From: an uncultured Desulfobulbaceae bacterium
Lineage (GTDB): Bacteria; Desulfobacterota; Desulfobulbia; Desulfobulbales; Desulfobulbaceae
Length of the DNA: 15,243 nucleotides
Assembly: GCA_945787305.1 (NCBI GenBank)
Contig: CALZIH010000052.1
Span: 1-15,243, forward strand
Direction of reading: 5' to 3'
The translations under genes and the position numbers were made by a program. Positions within the stretch are counted from its first letter, which is position 1. Each line of letters begins with the position of its first letter. The notes below the pieces were generated by a model. That model was not told the origin of the DNA, searched no databases, and saw nothing but the letters and a program-made list of their open reading frames with translations. Shown here in pieces: positions 1-7,012 of this stretch.

Positions 1-296
1 GCTTGCTCAGGCTCAGGCGGCGGCTTATTCGGTTCAGTTGCCGGTGCAGGCTCAGGCTGACTGACCGGAGGCGTGGGTTCTGCCACTTGCTCGAGAGGTT
101 CGGGCAAAGAAACCAAATCTATGGTCATGACCTCATCAAGTAGTGGTTTGCGATCAAACACAGAGGGCAGATAATAGGCTCCGGCAAACACGACGACATG
201 CAGAACAACGGCAAAATTGATGGCAAGAGTCCATCTCCGGTCATGCTGTTTTTGCTGCTGATAAAACTCTTGTTCTGAAAATAGAAACCCGTCCAA
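1..296 (-). CDS. TolA/TonB-like energy-transducing protein, N-terminal part (runs off left edge)
   Basis: About 98 codons of the N-terminus are visible. A short cytoplasmic tail (residues 1-21) is followed by one hydrophobic segment at about 22-43, then a periplasmic stretch that becomes rich in Pro-Glu-Pro repeats from about residue 65 to the edge. This is the architecture of TonB and TolA: inner-membrane anchor, extended periplasmic spacer and a C-terminal domain, the last missing here. It directly follows tolR, so it probably takes force from the TolQ/TolR motor to the outer membrane. No ATG is available. The frame opens at the tolR stop codon, and TTG at 296-294, with GGAGAG at 306-301 four bases upstream, is the only plausible start before the membrane segment. 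I infer TolA rather than TonB from the TolQ-like partner. Only the unseen C-terminal domain would settle it. Confidence 0.75.
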   Translation of the reverse strand, partial: MDGFLFSEQEFYQQQKQHDRRWTLAINFAVVLHVVVFAGAYYLPSVFDRKPLLDEVMTIDLVSLPEPLEQVAEPTPPVSQPEPAPATEPNKPPPEPEQ

Positions 297-308
297 TAGT
301 CTCTCCGG

Positions 309-728
309 CTACTTTTCTTTTTCGGACGGCTGGGTAATCATACCGAGTTTTTCAAACCCTGCTCTCTTTATTTCGGCCATAGTCGTCACAACCAAACCGT
401 AGGGCACCGCCTTATCTGCACGGAGATAGAGCGGTTGCTGTTTTTTTTCCGCCGGCAAGCGACTGAGTTGCTGGTATAGGAGACTTTCGTTGACCTTTAT
501 TTTACCAAGCGATATTTCCCCTTTGCTGCTGATCGTCACCACCAATGGTTCTTCATGTTGCCGCAGAGCTTTGGCCGTGGTTTTTGGTAGATCGACCTCC
601 AACCCCTGAGTCATCATCGGCGCGGTGACCATAAAAATAATAAGCAACACCAGCATAACATCAACAAGCGGTGTCACATTGATTTCGGCAACCAGCTTTT
701 TTTTTCCTTTACCGCCAACGGGCCCCAT
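309..728 (-). CDS. tolR: TolR/ExbD-family biopolymer transport protein
   Basis: 139 residues, normal for TolR/ExbD. A basic N-terminus (KGKKK) leads to a single transmembrane helix at about residues 20-38. That helix carries the family's proton-path aspartate, Asp23, in the segment TPLVDVMLVLL, and a periplasmic domain follows. In the family, a TolR dimer sits inside the TolQ pentamer and couples proton flow to movement of TolA. It lies 100 bp after tolQ and 12 bp before the TolA/TonB-like gene on the same strand, so one transcript is likely. The ATG at 728-726 has no convincing Shine-Dalgarno sequence and no alternative in-frame start, since an in-frame TGA lies ten codons upstream. ExbD is the alternative name. 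I prefer TolR because the neighbouring motor subunit looks like TolQ. Confidence 0.88.
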   Translation of the reverse strand: MGPVGGKGKKKLVAEINVTPLVDVMLVLLIIFMVTAPMMTQGLEVDLPKTTAKALRQHEEPLVVTISSKGEISLGKIKVNESLLYQQLSRLPAEKKQQPLYLRADKAVPYGLVVTTMAEIKRAGFEKLGMITQPSEKEK

Positions 729-828
729 AGCATTATATATTTCAGTTAAATTATCTCAATCAACAAAAGAGTAAAGGCTACCTTAAAGCAATTGACCCGT
801 TATAAGAGTCAACTCCCGCTGGGTCCGT

Positions 829-1515
829 TCACCCTCTGGCCAGGATATCCCGTTCAATGAGGTTGAGAAAATCCGTGGTAAAATTTTCCACTTCCGTTTC
901 AACATCAGCCTGTTTATTTGAAAAGAAATTGTAAAAGATGACAGCGGGAATGGCAACAGCAAGCCCGGCCGCCGTTGCCACTAGCGCTTCGGAGATGCCG
1001 GGTGCAACAATCGCAAGAGAGGCAGAGCCGCGTATTCCGATATCCTGAAAAGATGTCATAATGCCCCAAACGGTTCCAAAAAGTCCGATAAACGGTGTGG
1101 CACTACCGGTGGTAGCCAGAAAGGAAAGGGAACGCCCAAAGCGTTCGCTCTCTATAAGCTGCGCTTTACGAACCGCCCTCTTTAGATTCTCCATGGTGGC
1201 CAACTGCATCTCCAGGGTTTCCTCGCCACTGTGAGCGGTGCGAGCACTACTGATTTTTTTCAGCTCGTTAAAGCCAGAGACAAACACAGCAGCTTCCGGG
1301 CTGAGCGTGTATTCACGTGCGGCCTCATACGCTTCACTCAATGTTTTGCTGGCCCAGAAGAGTTCAATATAATTTTCAGATGCTGTCTTGATCCGCTTGA
1401 ACATCACCTGTTTGATGATGATTATCGCCCAGGATACGACGGAAAAGACAAGCAGGGTAATCATGACCAGCTTGACCATAAGGCCGGCCCCTGCCATCAT
1501 TGATAAAATAGACAT
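829..1515 (-). CDS. tolQ: TolQ/ExbB-family proton channel (MotA/TolQ/ExbB domain)
   Basis: 228 residues, matching the usual TolQ length of about 230. There are three predicted transmembrane helices: about 12-36, 128-155 and 168-198. A long cytoplasmic segment of roughly 90 residues lies between the first two. The MotA/TolQ/ExbB core is clear: GSATPFIGLFGTVWGIMTSF around residues 137-156, then PGISEALVATAAGLAVAIP at about 172-190, including the pore-lining threonines at about 148 and 181. The protein would form the inner-membrane proton channel that drives the Tol-Pal system for outer-membrane constriction during division. It is the first gene of the minus-strand tolQ-tolR-tolA order. No strong ribosome binding site precedes the ATG at 1515, and a second in-frame ATG pair five codons later is not better placed. 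Confidence 0.9.
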   Translation of the reverse strand: MSILSMMAGAGLMVKLVMITLLVFSVVSWAIIIIKQVMFKRIKTASENYIELFWASKTLSEAYEAAREYTLSPEAAVFVSGFNELKKISSARTAHSGEETLEMQLATMENLKRAVRKAQLIESERFGRSLSFLATTGSATPFIGLFGTVWGIMTSFQDIGIRGSASLAIVAPGISEALVATAAGLAVAIPAVIFYNFFSNKQADVETEVENFTTDFLNLIERDILARG

Positions 1516-2096
1516 AATAGTTAAGATATTCTTATAAGTTGACCTTGATGGACTCGAAAAAATTCCAAAACGCCGTTTACACCGCAGGAAAATACAATGC
1601 GTTATAACCTCTCTGCCGTTGGTGGCGAGACTTTTTACGATACCGACGATGTTGGAGGTTCATACGTTTTCGCAAAAGCGACTCATCAAGACGGCTGCAG
1701 AGGCTGTTCCTCTGTACTTCAACCCGCCTCTCACTGTCAAAGAAACCAAACATTTACTCCCTGAGAAAACGGGGCCACCGACCCACCCCCCATCTCTTCT
1801 GTCGGACAATTGCAACAACACAGGCATCGAAAAAAGAAGTTTTCACCTTGGGCCATGGATAAATCTACAGAGGTTTTTCCAGCGTAGACACCGACTTGAA
1901 TTGAGCGATACATAACATGGTGAAAATCGCACGGTAATCAATAAATTTTAAGGTGGCACTATAGCTCAGAATAAATAATCTGTCGACCTTGTTCTGGCAA
2001 TGGTGTAAAAACAAAATCCAACACAAGAGCGTGCAAATGCATCTCCATTTACATGATGCAAAGACCATGCAAAGCATATACCCATCAGGAGAAAAC
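1516..2096. other. Gene-free divergent intergenic region (581 bp)
   Basis: This region separates tolQ (minus) from the flavoprotein gene (plus). I see no convincing gene in it. A 98-codon open frame at 1619-1915 lacks a ribosome binding site and any recognisable motif. The region holds a degenerate inverted repeat at 1544-1690, a 6-bp hairpin CAGAGG/CCTCTG at 1698-1714, and a 6-bp hairpin TGCATC/GATGCA at 2038-2060 about 37 bp before the flavoprotein start. Promoters for both flanking genes must lie here, but no match to the -35/-10 consensus is good enough to call. Confidence 0.6.
1544..1690. repeat. Degenerate inverted repeat, possibly a decayed MITE-like element
   Basis: The left end reads CTTGATGGACTCG (1544-1556). 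The right end, reverse complemented, reads CTTGATGAGTCG (1690-1679). Both arms continue inward to a shared AAAACG, giving imperfect terminal inverted repeats of about 25 bp around a 147-bp unit. Between them, GACTTTTTACGA at 1629-1640 resembles a third, inverted partial copy of the left arm motif. The size and symmetry would suit a non-coding miniature element, but the match is imperfect and no target duplication is evident. Confidence 0.35.
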
Positions 2097-3014
2097 ATGA
2101 TGTCTGATTCTATAATTGATGTAGTGATTATTGGTGCCGGCCCCGCCGGTATCCAGGCGGCAATACATGCTGCCAGAAGAAAAACAAAGGTCCTCATGCT
2201 CGGGCGCATTGAAAACAGTGCCTTATACGGTGCCCATATTGAAAATTACGCATGCATTGCCGGAGTGACCGACGGTAAAGACATGCTTGAGGCCGGGCTT
2301 ACACAGGTACAACACTTTGGCGCAGAAATTCTTGCCGAGGATGTTCTTAAAATAGAACAACAGGAACAACTGTTTCACCTGGAACTTGAAACCGGAAAAT
2401 CAATTACCTGCCGTTCGATAATTTTCTCCATGGGGGTCTCCAAAAAGAAACTTGGTGTTCCCGGAGAAAAGGAACTTTCCGGCCAAGGCGTAAGTTATTG
2501 TGTTGACTGTGATGCCAACTTTTACAGGGGAGCAACCGTTGTTGTGGCGGGTAACAGAAGCGCTGCCGTTGACGGCGCCCTTACCCTGCTCGGTTATGCC
2601 GACAAGGTATACCTGGTTGCCAAGAAACTCAACGTTTCCGATGAACTCATGCAGCGCCTGCAACAAAGCGAAGTGGAAGTCATGGAATCTACCGGGGTAA
2701 AAGAAATCCATGGTGAGCATGCCGTAACCTCCGTGACTCTAGATAACGACACCACCTTGGTCGTTGACGGGATTTTCATTGAAATCGGCTCAAAGGGAGC
2801 CCTTGAGCTTGCCACCCAGGTCGGCGTTGCCCTTGACACCGAATATTTTAAATATATCAACACCAATAGAAAGCAGGAGACAAACATCCCTGGTATTTAC
2901 GCAGCAGGTGATATTGTTGGGCCTCCCTACCAGATGGCTAAAGCGGTAGGTGAAGGCTGCGTTGCCGGCATGGAAGCCGCCACCTATGCACGAAAGCAGA
3001 AAAAAACAGCATAA
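2097..3014 (+). CDS. Thioredoxin-reductase-like FAD-dependent disulfide oxidoreductase with degenerate NADPH motifs
   Basis: 305 residues, close to the usual 310-320 for low-molecular-weight thioredoxin reductases. The N-terminal FAD motif GAGPAG is at residues 13-18, the redox-active pair C135-V-D-C138 sits in the expected central place, and the second FAD motif, GIYAAGDIVG, lies near the C-terminus. By family knowledge it would pass electrons through FAD to the cysteine pair and on to thioredoxin or a similar partner. The nucleotide motif normally GGGDSA reads AGNRSA (about 151-156), and the 2'-phosphate-binding HRR reads AKK, so the electron donor may not be NADPH. The start is ATG 2097 because AGGAG (2087-2091) lies five bases upstream; the frame is open 36 codons further up without a ribosome binding site. 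It is monocistronic here. I am sure of the family, not of the donor or partner. Confidence 0.85.
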   Translation: MMSDSIIDVVIIGAGPAGIQAAIHAARRKTKVLMLGRIENSALYGAHIENYACIAGVTDGKDMLEAGLTQVQHFGAEILAEDVLKIEQQEQLFHLELETGKSITCRSIIFSMGVSKKKLGVPGEKELSGQGVSYCVDCDANFYRGATVVVAGNRSAAVDGALTLLGYADKVYLVAKKLNVSDELMQRLQQSEVEVMESTGVKEIHGEHAVTSVTLDNDTTLVVDGIFIEIGSKGALELATQVGVALDTEYFKYINTNRKQETNIPGIYAAGDIVGPPYQMAKAVGEGCVAGMEAATYARKQKKTA

Positions 3015-3127
3015 CAACTTCCCGCATATTTACGTGATTATCCAAGAAGAAGGAAAGGGAAACGTATCGTTTAATCAAAAAAAACTGAGCATCTAAAAAG
3101 CAGATGCAACCTTACCCGCAGAGTAAA

Positions 3128-3163
3128 CCTCTCTGCGAGAGAGGACTTTCGCTTGCTTTTTTT
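3128..3163 (+). terminator. Possible rho-independent terminator downstream of the flavoprotein gene
   Basis: A perfect stem CCTCTCT-GCG-AGAGAGG (3128-3144) is followed, after 12 bases, by a run of seven T (3157-3163). An alternative lower-stability pairing of GCGAGAG with CTTTCGC would bring the stem next to the T run. It lies 114 bp after the stop codon at 3014, and the spacing between stem and T run is longer than ideal, so this is tentative. Confidence 0.35.
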
Positions 3164-3302
3164 CACTAATATGCTTAAAGTAAGAGATTATTTTTTGAGG
3201 TAAGGGCTCCTTGAGAACATGATCTTTTCCCATAACATCTGATGATCTGGCGTTCAACGTTTGGAAAGGTTGATGAAGAAGCAATAGTTTCAAGATAGCC
3301 TA

Positions 3303-3411
3303 TAGTACACCCCTTTCTCCCTGACAACGATACTTTCCTTCAGTCTGTTTTATTTGGAAGAACCTGGCAACCCGCATGCGATGTAAGCCGTGGGTTTGCA
3401 TAGGTGTACTA
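3303..3411 (+). ncRNA. Candidate structured RNA or leader element upstream of the carboxylase operon
   Basis: A perfect 9-bp outer stem, TAGTACACC (3303-3311) with GGTGTACTA (3403-3411), encloses two further helices. One is TTTCC (3334-3338) with GGAAG (3356-3360), including one G-U pair. The other is GCAACCC (3367-3373) with GGGTTTGC (3392-3399), with one bulged base, and it ends three bases before the outer stem closes. The result is a compact three-way junction of about 109 nt, 115 bp before the carboxylase start. I cannot match it to a known riboswitch. It could also be a coincidental inverted repeat, and TATAGT at 3301-3306 could instead be a -10 box. Confidence 0.28.
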
Positions 3412-3526
3412 AACATAGAGTGTTTACCCAACTAAATATGCACCACCTGAAGACGTAGCAGCAGTCGGAAACACTTGGTTTCGGTTCCGACATTCAATAG
3501 AATAACCACAACTTGCGAGCATACAA

Positions 3527-4969
3527 TTGAAAACGAAAATTCTTGTAGCCAACCGTGGTGAAATTGCCATTCGAATAATTCGCGCTATCCAGGAACTCGA
3601 CTACGAGTCCGTGGCAATTTATGAAACACCGGATAAAGATTCCAGACATATCCGTATTGCCGACGAGGCGATATGGATTGGGGATGGACCACGCTGTGAC
3701 TACCTAAATATTGACAAGGTGATCGCCGCAGCAGTCCACACCGGGGCAGTTGCCATTCATCCCGGTTATGGATTTCTTGCGGAAAATCCTGAATTCGCCA
3801 AAGCATGCGAGCAGGCCGGTATTATTTTTATTGGCCCCTCATCCGACGTTATACATAAGCTGGGCAACAAGGTCATGGCCAGGGATATCATGGCCAAGGC
3901 CGGTATCCCCATGGTCCCGGGCACAGAGAATCTAAGTGCCGGTGATGAGGGACTTGAGGAGGCCGTCGTTTTTGGCAAAAAATACGGGTATCCCATCATG
4001 CTTAAAGCCACCTCCGGCGGTGGTGGACGTGGTATTCGACGGATTGAAAACGAAGGTGAACTTGCAGAGCAATATCCTATCGCCCGTTCCGAAGCCAAGG
4101 CCGCATTTAACGACGATTCAGTGTATCTGGAAAAAGTCGTGGTTAAACCAAAACATGTCGAGGTCCAGATCATTGCCGACAAGACCGGAAAAACCGTCCA
4201 TCTTGGAACCCGTGACTGTTCAATCCAACGAAGAAACCAGAAGCTGATTGAGATTGCTCCGGCCTTTCATCTGGGTGACGAACTCAATGAAAAAATTTGC
4301 CAGACGGCAATCCAGGCCGCCAAAGCTGCCAATTATTTTAACGCCGGTACGGTCGAGTTTCTCTTAGATAGTGACGGATCATATTACTTTATGGAAATCA
4401 ACACCCGTCTGCAGGTTGAACATACCGTGACGGAGATGATTACCGGTATTGATATTGTCCGGACCCAGATAAAACTAGCTTTGGGCAAGGAACTTCTGTT
4501 TGACCAGGAAAGTGTTCAGCTGCGAGGCCATGCCATTGAGATGCGAATAAACGCTGAAGACCCGCAGAACAACTTCATGCCTGAAGGCGGCAAGACCGTC
4601 AATGTGTATCAATCCCCAGGCGGCTACGGCGTTCGCCTCGACGGATTCTGTTACCAGGGCTTTACCATACCGGAAGCCTATGACTCACTACTGGTCAAGC
4701 TCACTGTCTTTGGCTGGTCGTGGAATGAAACCGTGGACAGACTCAAACGCTGCCTGACCAACTTTGTTATCTCCGGCCCGAAAACTACCATACCGTTTTA
4801 TCTTAACCTGATCAAACACCCGGATTTCAGAGACGGCCAGTTTGACACATCCTTTCTCGATGAAAACGAACAACTTTTTGAATACGAAGAGCAGGTAAGT
4901 GAGGTGAACAAACTTGCCCGGTTAATTGCAGAAATTCATCAGAAGGAACAGAATACCTACGCCGCCTGA
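3527..4969 (+). CDS. pycA: Biotin carboxylase subunit of a two-subunit pyruvate-carboxylase-type enzyme
   Basis: 480 residues, a little longer than stand-alone AccC (about 450). It catalyses ATP- and bicarbonate-dependent carboxylation of biotin. Order of elements: N-terminal KILVANRGEIAIRI; the ATP-grasp glycine loop GGGGRGIR (164-171) after Lys160; KPKHVEVQ with His210; RDCSIQRRNQK; and the catalytic segment FMEINTRLQVEHTVTE (288-303) with Glu290, Asn292 and Arg294. EHTVTE, rather than the EHPVTE of AccC, recalls pyruvate carboxylases. The partner subunit with its biotin domain starts 55 bp after the stop, so the two form one operon. The only possible start is TTG at 3527: an in-frame TAA lies at 3503-3505 and no ATG or GTG intervenes. 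GCGAG at 3515-3519 is a weak ribosome binding site. Acetyl-CoA carboxylase biotin carboxylase is the alternative, less likely because of the partner. Confidence 0.85.
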   Translation: MKTKILVANRGEIAIRIIRAIQELDYESVAIYETPDKDSRHIRIADEAIWIGDGPRCDYLNIDKVIAAAVHTGAVAIHPGYGFLAENPEFAKACEQAGIIFIGPSSDVIHKLGNKVMARDIMAKAGIPMVPGTENLSAGDEGLEEAVVFGKKYGYPIMLKATSGGGGRGIRRIENEGELAEQYPIARSEAKAAFNDDSVYLEKVVVKPKHVEVQIIADKTGKTVHLGTRDCSIQRRNQKLIEIAPAFHLGDELNEKICQTAIQAAKAANYFNAGTVEFLLDSDGSYYFMEINTRLQVEHTVTEMITGIDIVRTQIKLALGKELLFDQESVQLRGHAIEMRINAEDPQNNFMPEGGKTVNVYQSPGGYGVRLDGFCYQGFTIPEAYDSLLVKLTVFGWSWNETVDRLKRCLTNFVISGPKTTIPFYLNLIKHPDFRDGQFDTSFLDENEQLFEYEEQVSEVNKLARLIAEIHQKEQNTYAA

Positions 4970-5024
4970 TTATATTGCACAACTGAACAATCATCATAAA
5001 CCGATTGCAACGGACACGGAAAAT

Positions 5025-6932
5025 ATGACACGCATTACTGAAAAGATGAACACCGCTACGGTGCTGGACACTCTGCGCAATGCCAACGGCTATTACATCA
5101 CAAATACCGCCCGGGACATGTCGCAATCCGATTATAAAAACCGGATTTTATTGCACACCGACCTGATGGCCGCCCAACCCCGTGAGGACGCTGGGTATTT
5201 CTCCCTGGAAATTACCGGTGGCGCCTCGGTACACGTGGACATTCTCCGCAAACAGGTGGACCCTTTCCTCAAGCTGAAATTGCTCCGGGAGCGGATGCCC
5301 AACACCATGTTCCAGACACTTTGTCGAGGGGTTAACCTGTTTGGCTATCGACCGTATCCCCAGAATGTCATCAGGCTTACCGTGCGTGAATTTGCCAAGT
5401 ATGTCGACGTCTGGCGGACTTTTGACTTCATGAACTATATTCCAAACATGCAGGCCGTGTTTGAAGAGGTTGCCAAGGCAGGAAAAATAAACGAACCATG
5501 CATCTGTTTTTCAACCGGCCCTGAACACACCAATGACTATTATGTAAAAAAAGTTCAGGATATTCTTGATGTCACCGGTGAAGAAATTATTCTCTGCATC
5601 AAAAATCATGGCGGCCTCGGTACCCCCAAACGCATAGGGGAGCTGGTCGATGCAATCAAGCAAACCTACCCCGACATTATCATCCACTACCATGGTCACA
5701 ATACCGATGGTAATGACATCGGTCGAATAACGGCAGCGGTTCTTGGCGGTGCAACCATCGTCGACGCCTCTGACCATGCGTTTACCGGTTTTTATGGCCC
5801 ACCACCTATCCTGAGCGTTATCCAGACCCTAAAAGATCATGATAAGACGGCCATCGGCATTGATGAAGAGGCCGTCATCAGATCATCGGATGCCATCCGC
5901 GATGAACGCGAACACTATGCTCAATTTGAATCACAAATCAAGGGATTTATGCCCACGGTCCAGATCCACAAGCTACCTGGCGGCGCCATGGGCTCCAGCC
6001 TGGAGCAGGCATCCAAGGGCGGTTTTCTCGACAAAATGCCGGACATCCTCCACAAGGAGTTGCCGAAAGTACAGAAAGAACTGGGTAACTACTGGAGTGT
6101 TACCCCAGGTTCGCAGATTCTCTGGACCACTGCGGTATCAAATGTGCTTGATGAAGATCGTTACGGTAACGCCTCCGGCGACTTGAAAAACCTGCTGCTT
6201 GGTAAATATGGTCCTTTTCCCTTCTATCGACCCGACGACTGGATCTACGAAAAAGCCTTTGGGCCTGACTGGCAGAAGGTGCTTGAAGAGGAAGGCGGGG
6301 TTGAAGATATCGAAGATATGGATATCACTAAGGAGCGAGAGACGCTGACAGAGCGCCTTGGCAAAGAACCGACTGAGCAGCAGTTGGTCACCTACCTCCA
6401 GCATCCCAACGATGCCGTAGAGTTTTTCAAATTCGAAGAGAAATTCGGCCAGTCGTATGTTTTGCCGCCTGCAATTTTTCTCCGACAGGGTGGTTTTCAA
6501 TTGGGAGAAAGCCTTGTCTTCCGTGACCACGACGGCAAAGAGCACCTCATTGAAATCGGGCCGAGCCAGGAGGATGATGACGGCAAGACCAATGTCTACC
6601 TGAATGTCGATCACCACCAGAGGAGTTTCATAATTGAGCCCGAGCTCAAGGCAGGAGCTGCTGCAGCTGTGACACTATCCAAAGAAGAAATAGCCAATCT
6701 CGCCAAAAATGGTGATATTCGCTCGCCTTTCTCCGGCAACGTCTATGAAATTTCCGTTGAGGCGGGACAGCAGGTGGAGGCAGGGGATCAGGTCGCCATA
6801 CTTGAGGCCATGAAAATGCAGACCCCGGTTGTCAGTGAGATTGCAGGCACGGTTGCGGAGATCTCTGCTAAAATCGGCCAGGCCATGCAGCCCGGTGACA
6901 AGTTACTGAAGATCGACAGCGGTGAGGAATAA
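5025..6932 (+). CDS. Divergent biotin-dependent carboxyltransferase / biotin carrier subunit (PycB/OadA-like)
   Basis: 635 residues from ATG 5025, with an upstream alternative at TTG 4926 that would overlap the previous gene. An N-terminal carboxyltransferase TIM-barrel is followed by a linker domain and a C-terminal biotinyl domain with EAMKM, biotinyl Lys597 lying 38 residues from the end. By comparison with pyruvate carboxylase, the metal ligands are kept: Asp31 (in ARD), the carbamylated-lysine equivalent Lys193 (CIK), and His223 and His225, the His residues lying 30 and 32 residues after the Lys as in the human enzyme. RGVN keeps the substrate-binding Arg. The loops around them differ: NTARDMSQS for DTTxRDxHQS, CIKNHGG for CIKDMAG, HGHNT for HTHDT, and PGGAMGSS for PGGQxTN. 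It probably carboxylates pyruvate or a related 2-oxoacid with the preceding subunit. No OadB-like membrane subunit is nearby, so a sodium-pumping decarboxylase is not supported. Confidence 0.82.
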   Translation: MTRITEKMNTATVLDTLRNANGYYITNTARDMSQSDYKNRILLHTDLMAAQPREDAGYFSLEITGGASVHVDILRKQVDPFLKLKLLRERMPNTMFQTLCRGVNLFGYRPYPQNVIRLTVREFAKYVDVWRTFDFMNYIPNMQAVFEEVAKAGKINEPCICFSTGPEHTNDYYVKKVQDILDVTGEEIILCIKNHGGLGTPKRIGELVDAIKQTYPDIIIHYHGHNTDGNDIGRITAAVLGGATIVDASDHAFTGFYGPPPILSVIQTLKDHDKTAIGIDEEAVIRSSDAIRDEREHYAQFESQIKGFMPTVQIHKLPGGAMGSSLEQASKGGFLDKMPDILHKELPKVQKELGNYWSVTPGSQILWTTAVSNVLDEDRYGNASGDLKNLLLGKYGPFPFYRPDDWIYEKAFGPDWQKVLEEEGGVEDIEDMDITKERETLTERLGKEPTEQQLVTYLQHPNDAVEFFKFEEKFGQSYVLPPAIFLRQGGFQLGESLVFRDHDGKEHLIEIGPSQEDDDGKTNVYLNVDHHQRSFIIEPELKAGAAAAVTLSKEEIANLAKNGDIRSPFSGNVYEISVEAGQQVEAGDQVAILEAMKMQTPVVSEIAGTVAEISAKIGQAMQPGDKLLKIDSGEE

Positions 6933-6967
6933 GAGTACCCTCCTTTTCGAAACACCGCTTGCATCGC

Positions 6968-7012
6968 TTAACCGGCCTGGGTTTTATTTTTTATGAAACG
7001 TAGGCCGGTTAA
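6968..7012. terminator. Long hairpin between convergent genes (probable bidirectional terminator)
   Basis: TTAACCGGCCT (6968-6978) pairs perfectly with AGGCCGGTTAA (7002-7012). After a 2-nt internal mismatch a second helix, GTTTTAT (6981-6987) with ATGAAAC (6993-6999), continues the stem to a five-T loop. It lies 36 bp after the carboxyltransferase stop, and its right half is inside the last codons of the minus-strand PPC gene. Neither side has a U-tract, so it may act by stalling or by protecting 3' ends. Confidence 0.6.

Larger units (their letters stand above)
3015..3526. other. Gene-free intergenic region with several hairpins (512 bp)
   Basis: No gene is supported here. A 66-codon minus-strand frame at 3093-3293 starts with TTG, has no ribosome binding site and shows no recognisable motif. 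The region contains a perfect 7-bp hairpin at 3128-3144, a nested fold at 3303-3411, and a 7-bp hairpin GTCGGAA/TTCCGAC at 3464-3491. The next gene begins at 3527. The density of inverted repeats suggests 3' processing or termination for the flavoprotein gene and a long structured leader for the carboxylase operon. Confidence 0.6.

Noticed and set aside
723..745. TATAAT box immediately before tolR as an internal promoter
   Set aside because: Transcription would start inside the tolR coding region, and no later in-frame start exists, so it is probably chance AT-richness.
1..1515. ExbB-ExbD-TonB iron-uptake module instead of Tol
   Set aside because: No TonB-dependent receptor is in view and the large subunit looks more like TolQ, but this cannot be excluded because the third gene is cut off.
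1619..1915. 98-codon plus-strand open frame between tolQ and the flavoprotein gene
   Set aside because: No ribosome binding site, no recognisable motif or domain, low-complexity Pro/His composition in the middle, and it overlaps the inverted-repeat unit.
1989..2096. 36-codon N-terminal extension of the flavoprotein
   Set aside because: The extension has no family match, and a good AGGAG sits before ATG 2097, right where the FAD domain begins.
3093..3293. 66-codon minus-strand open frame after the flavoprotein gene
   Set aside because: TTG start without a ribosome binding site, no known motif, and it overlaps the hairpin at 3128-3144. It could be a gene remnant but nothing supports that.
3367..3399. 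Integron attC-like or known riboswitch element
   Set aside because: The hairpin lacks the paired attC core sites, and I could not fit the SAM, cobalamin, TPP or c-di-GMP consensus to it.
4926..5024. 33-codon N-terminal extension of the carboxyltransferase from TTG 4926
   Set aside because: It would overlap the preceding gene by 44 bp, has no ribosome binding site and no family similarity. The barrel domain begins after 5046. Not fully excluded.
3527..6932. Sodium-pumping oxaloacetate decarboxylase
   Set aside because: A biotin carboxylase subunit is present, and no OadB- or OadG-like membrane subunit is adjacent.
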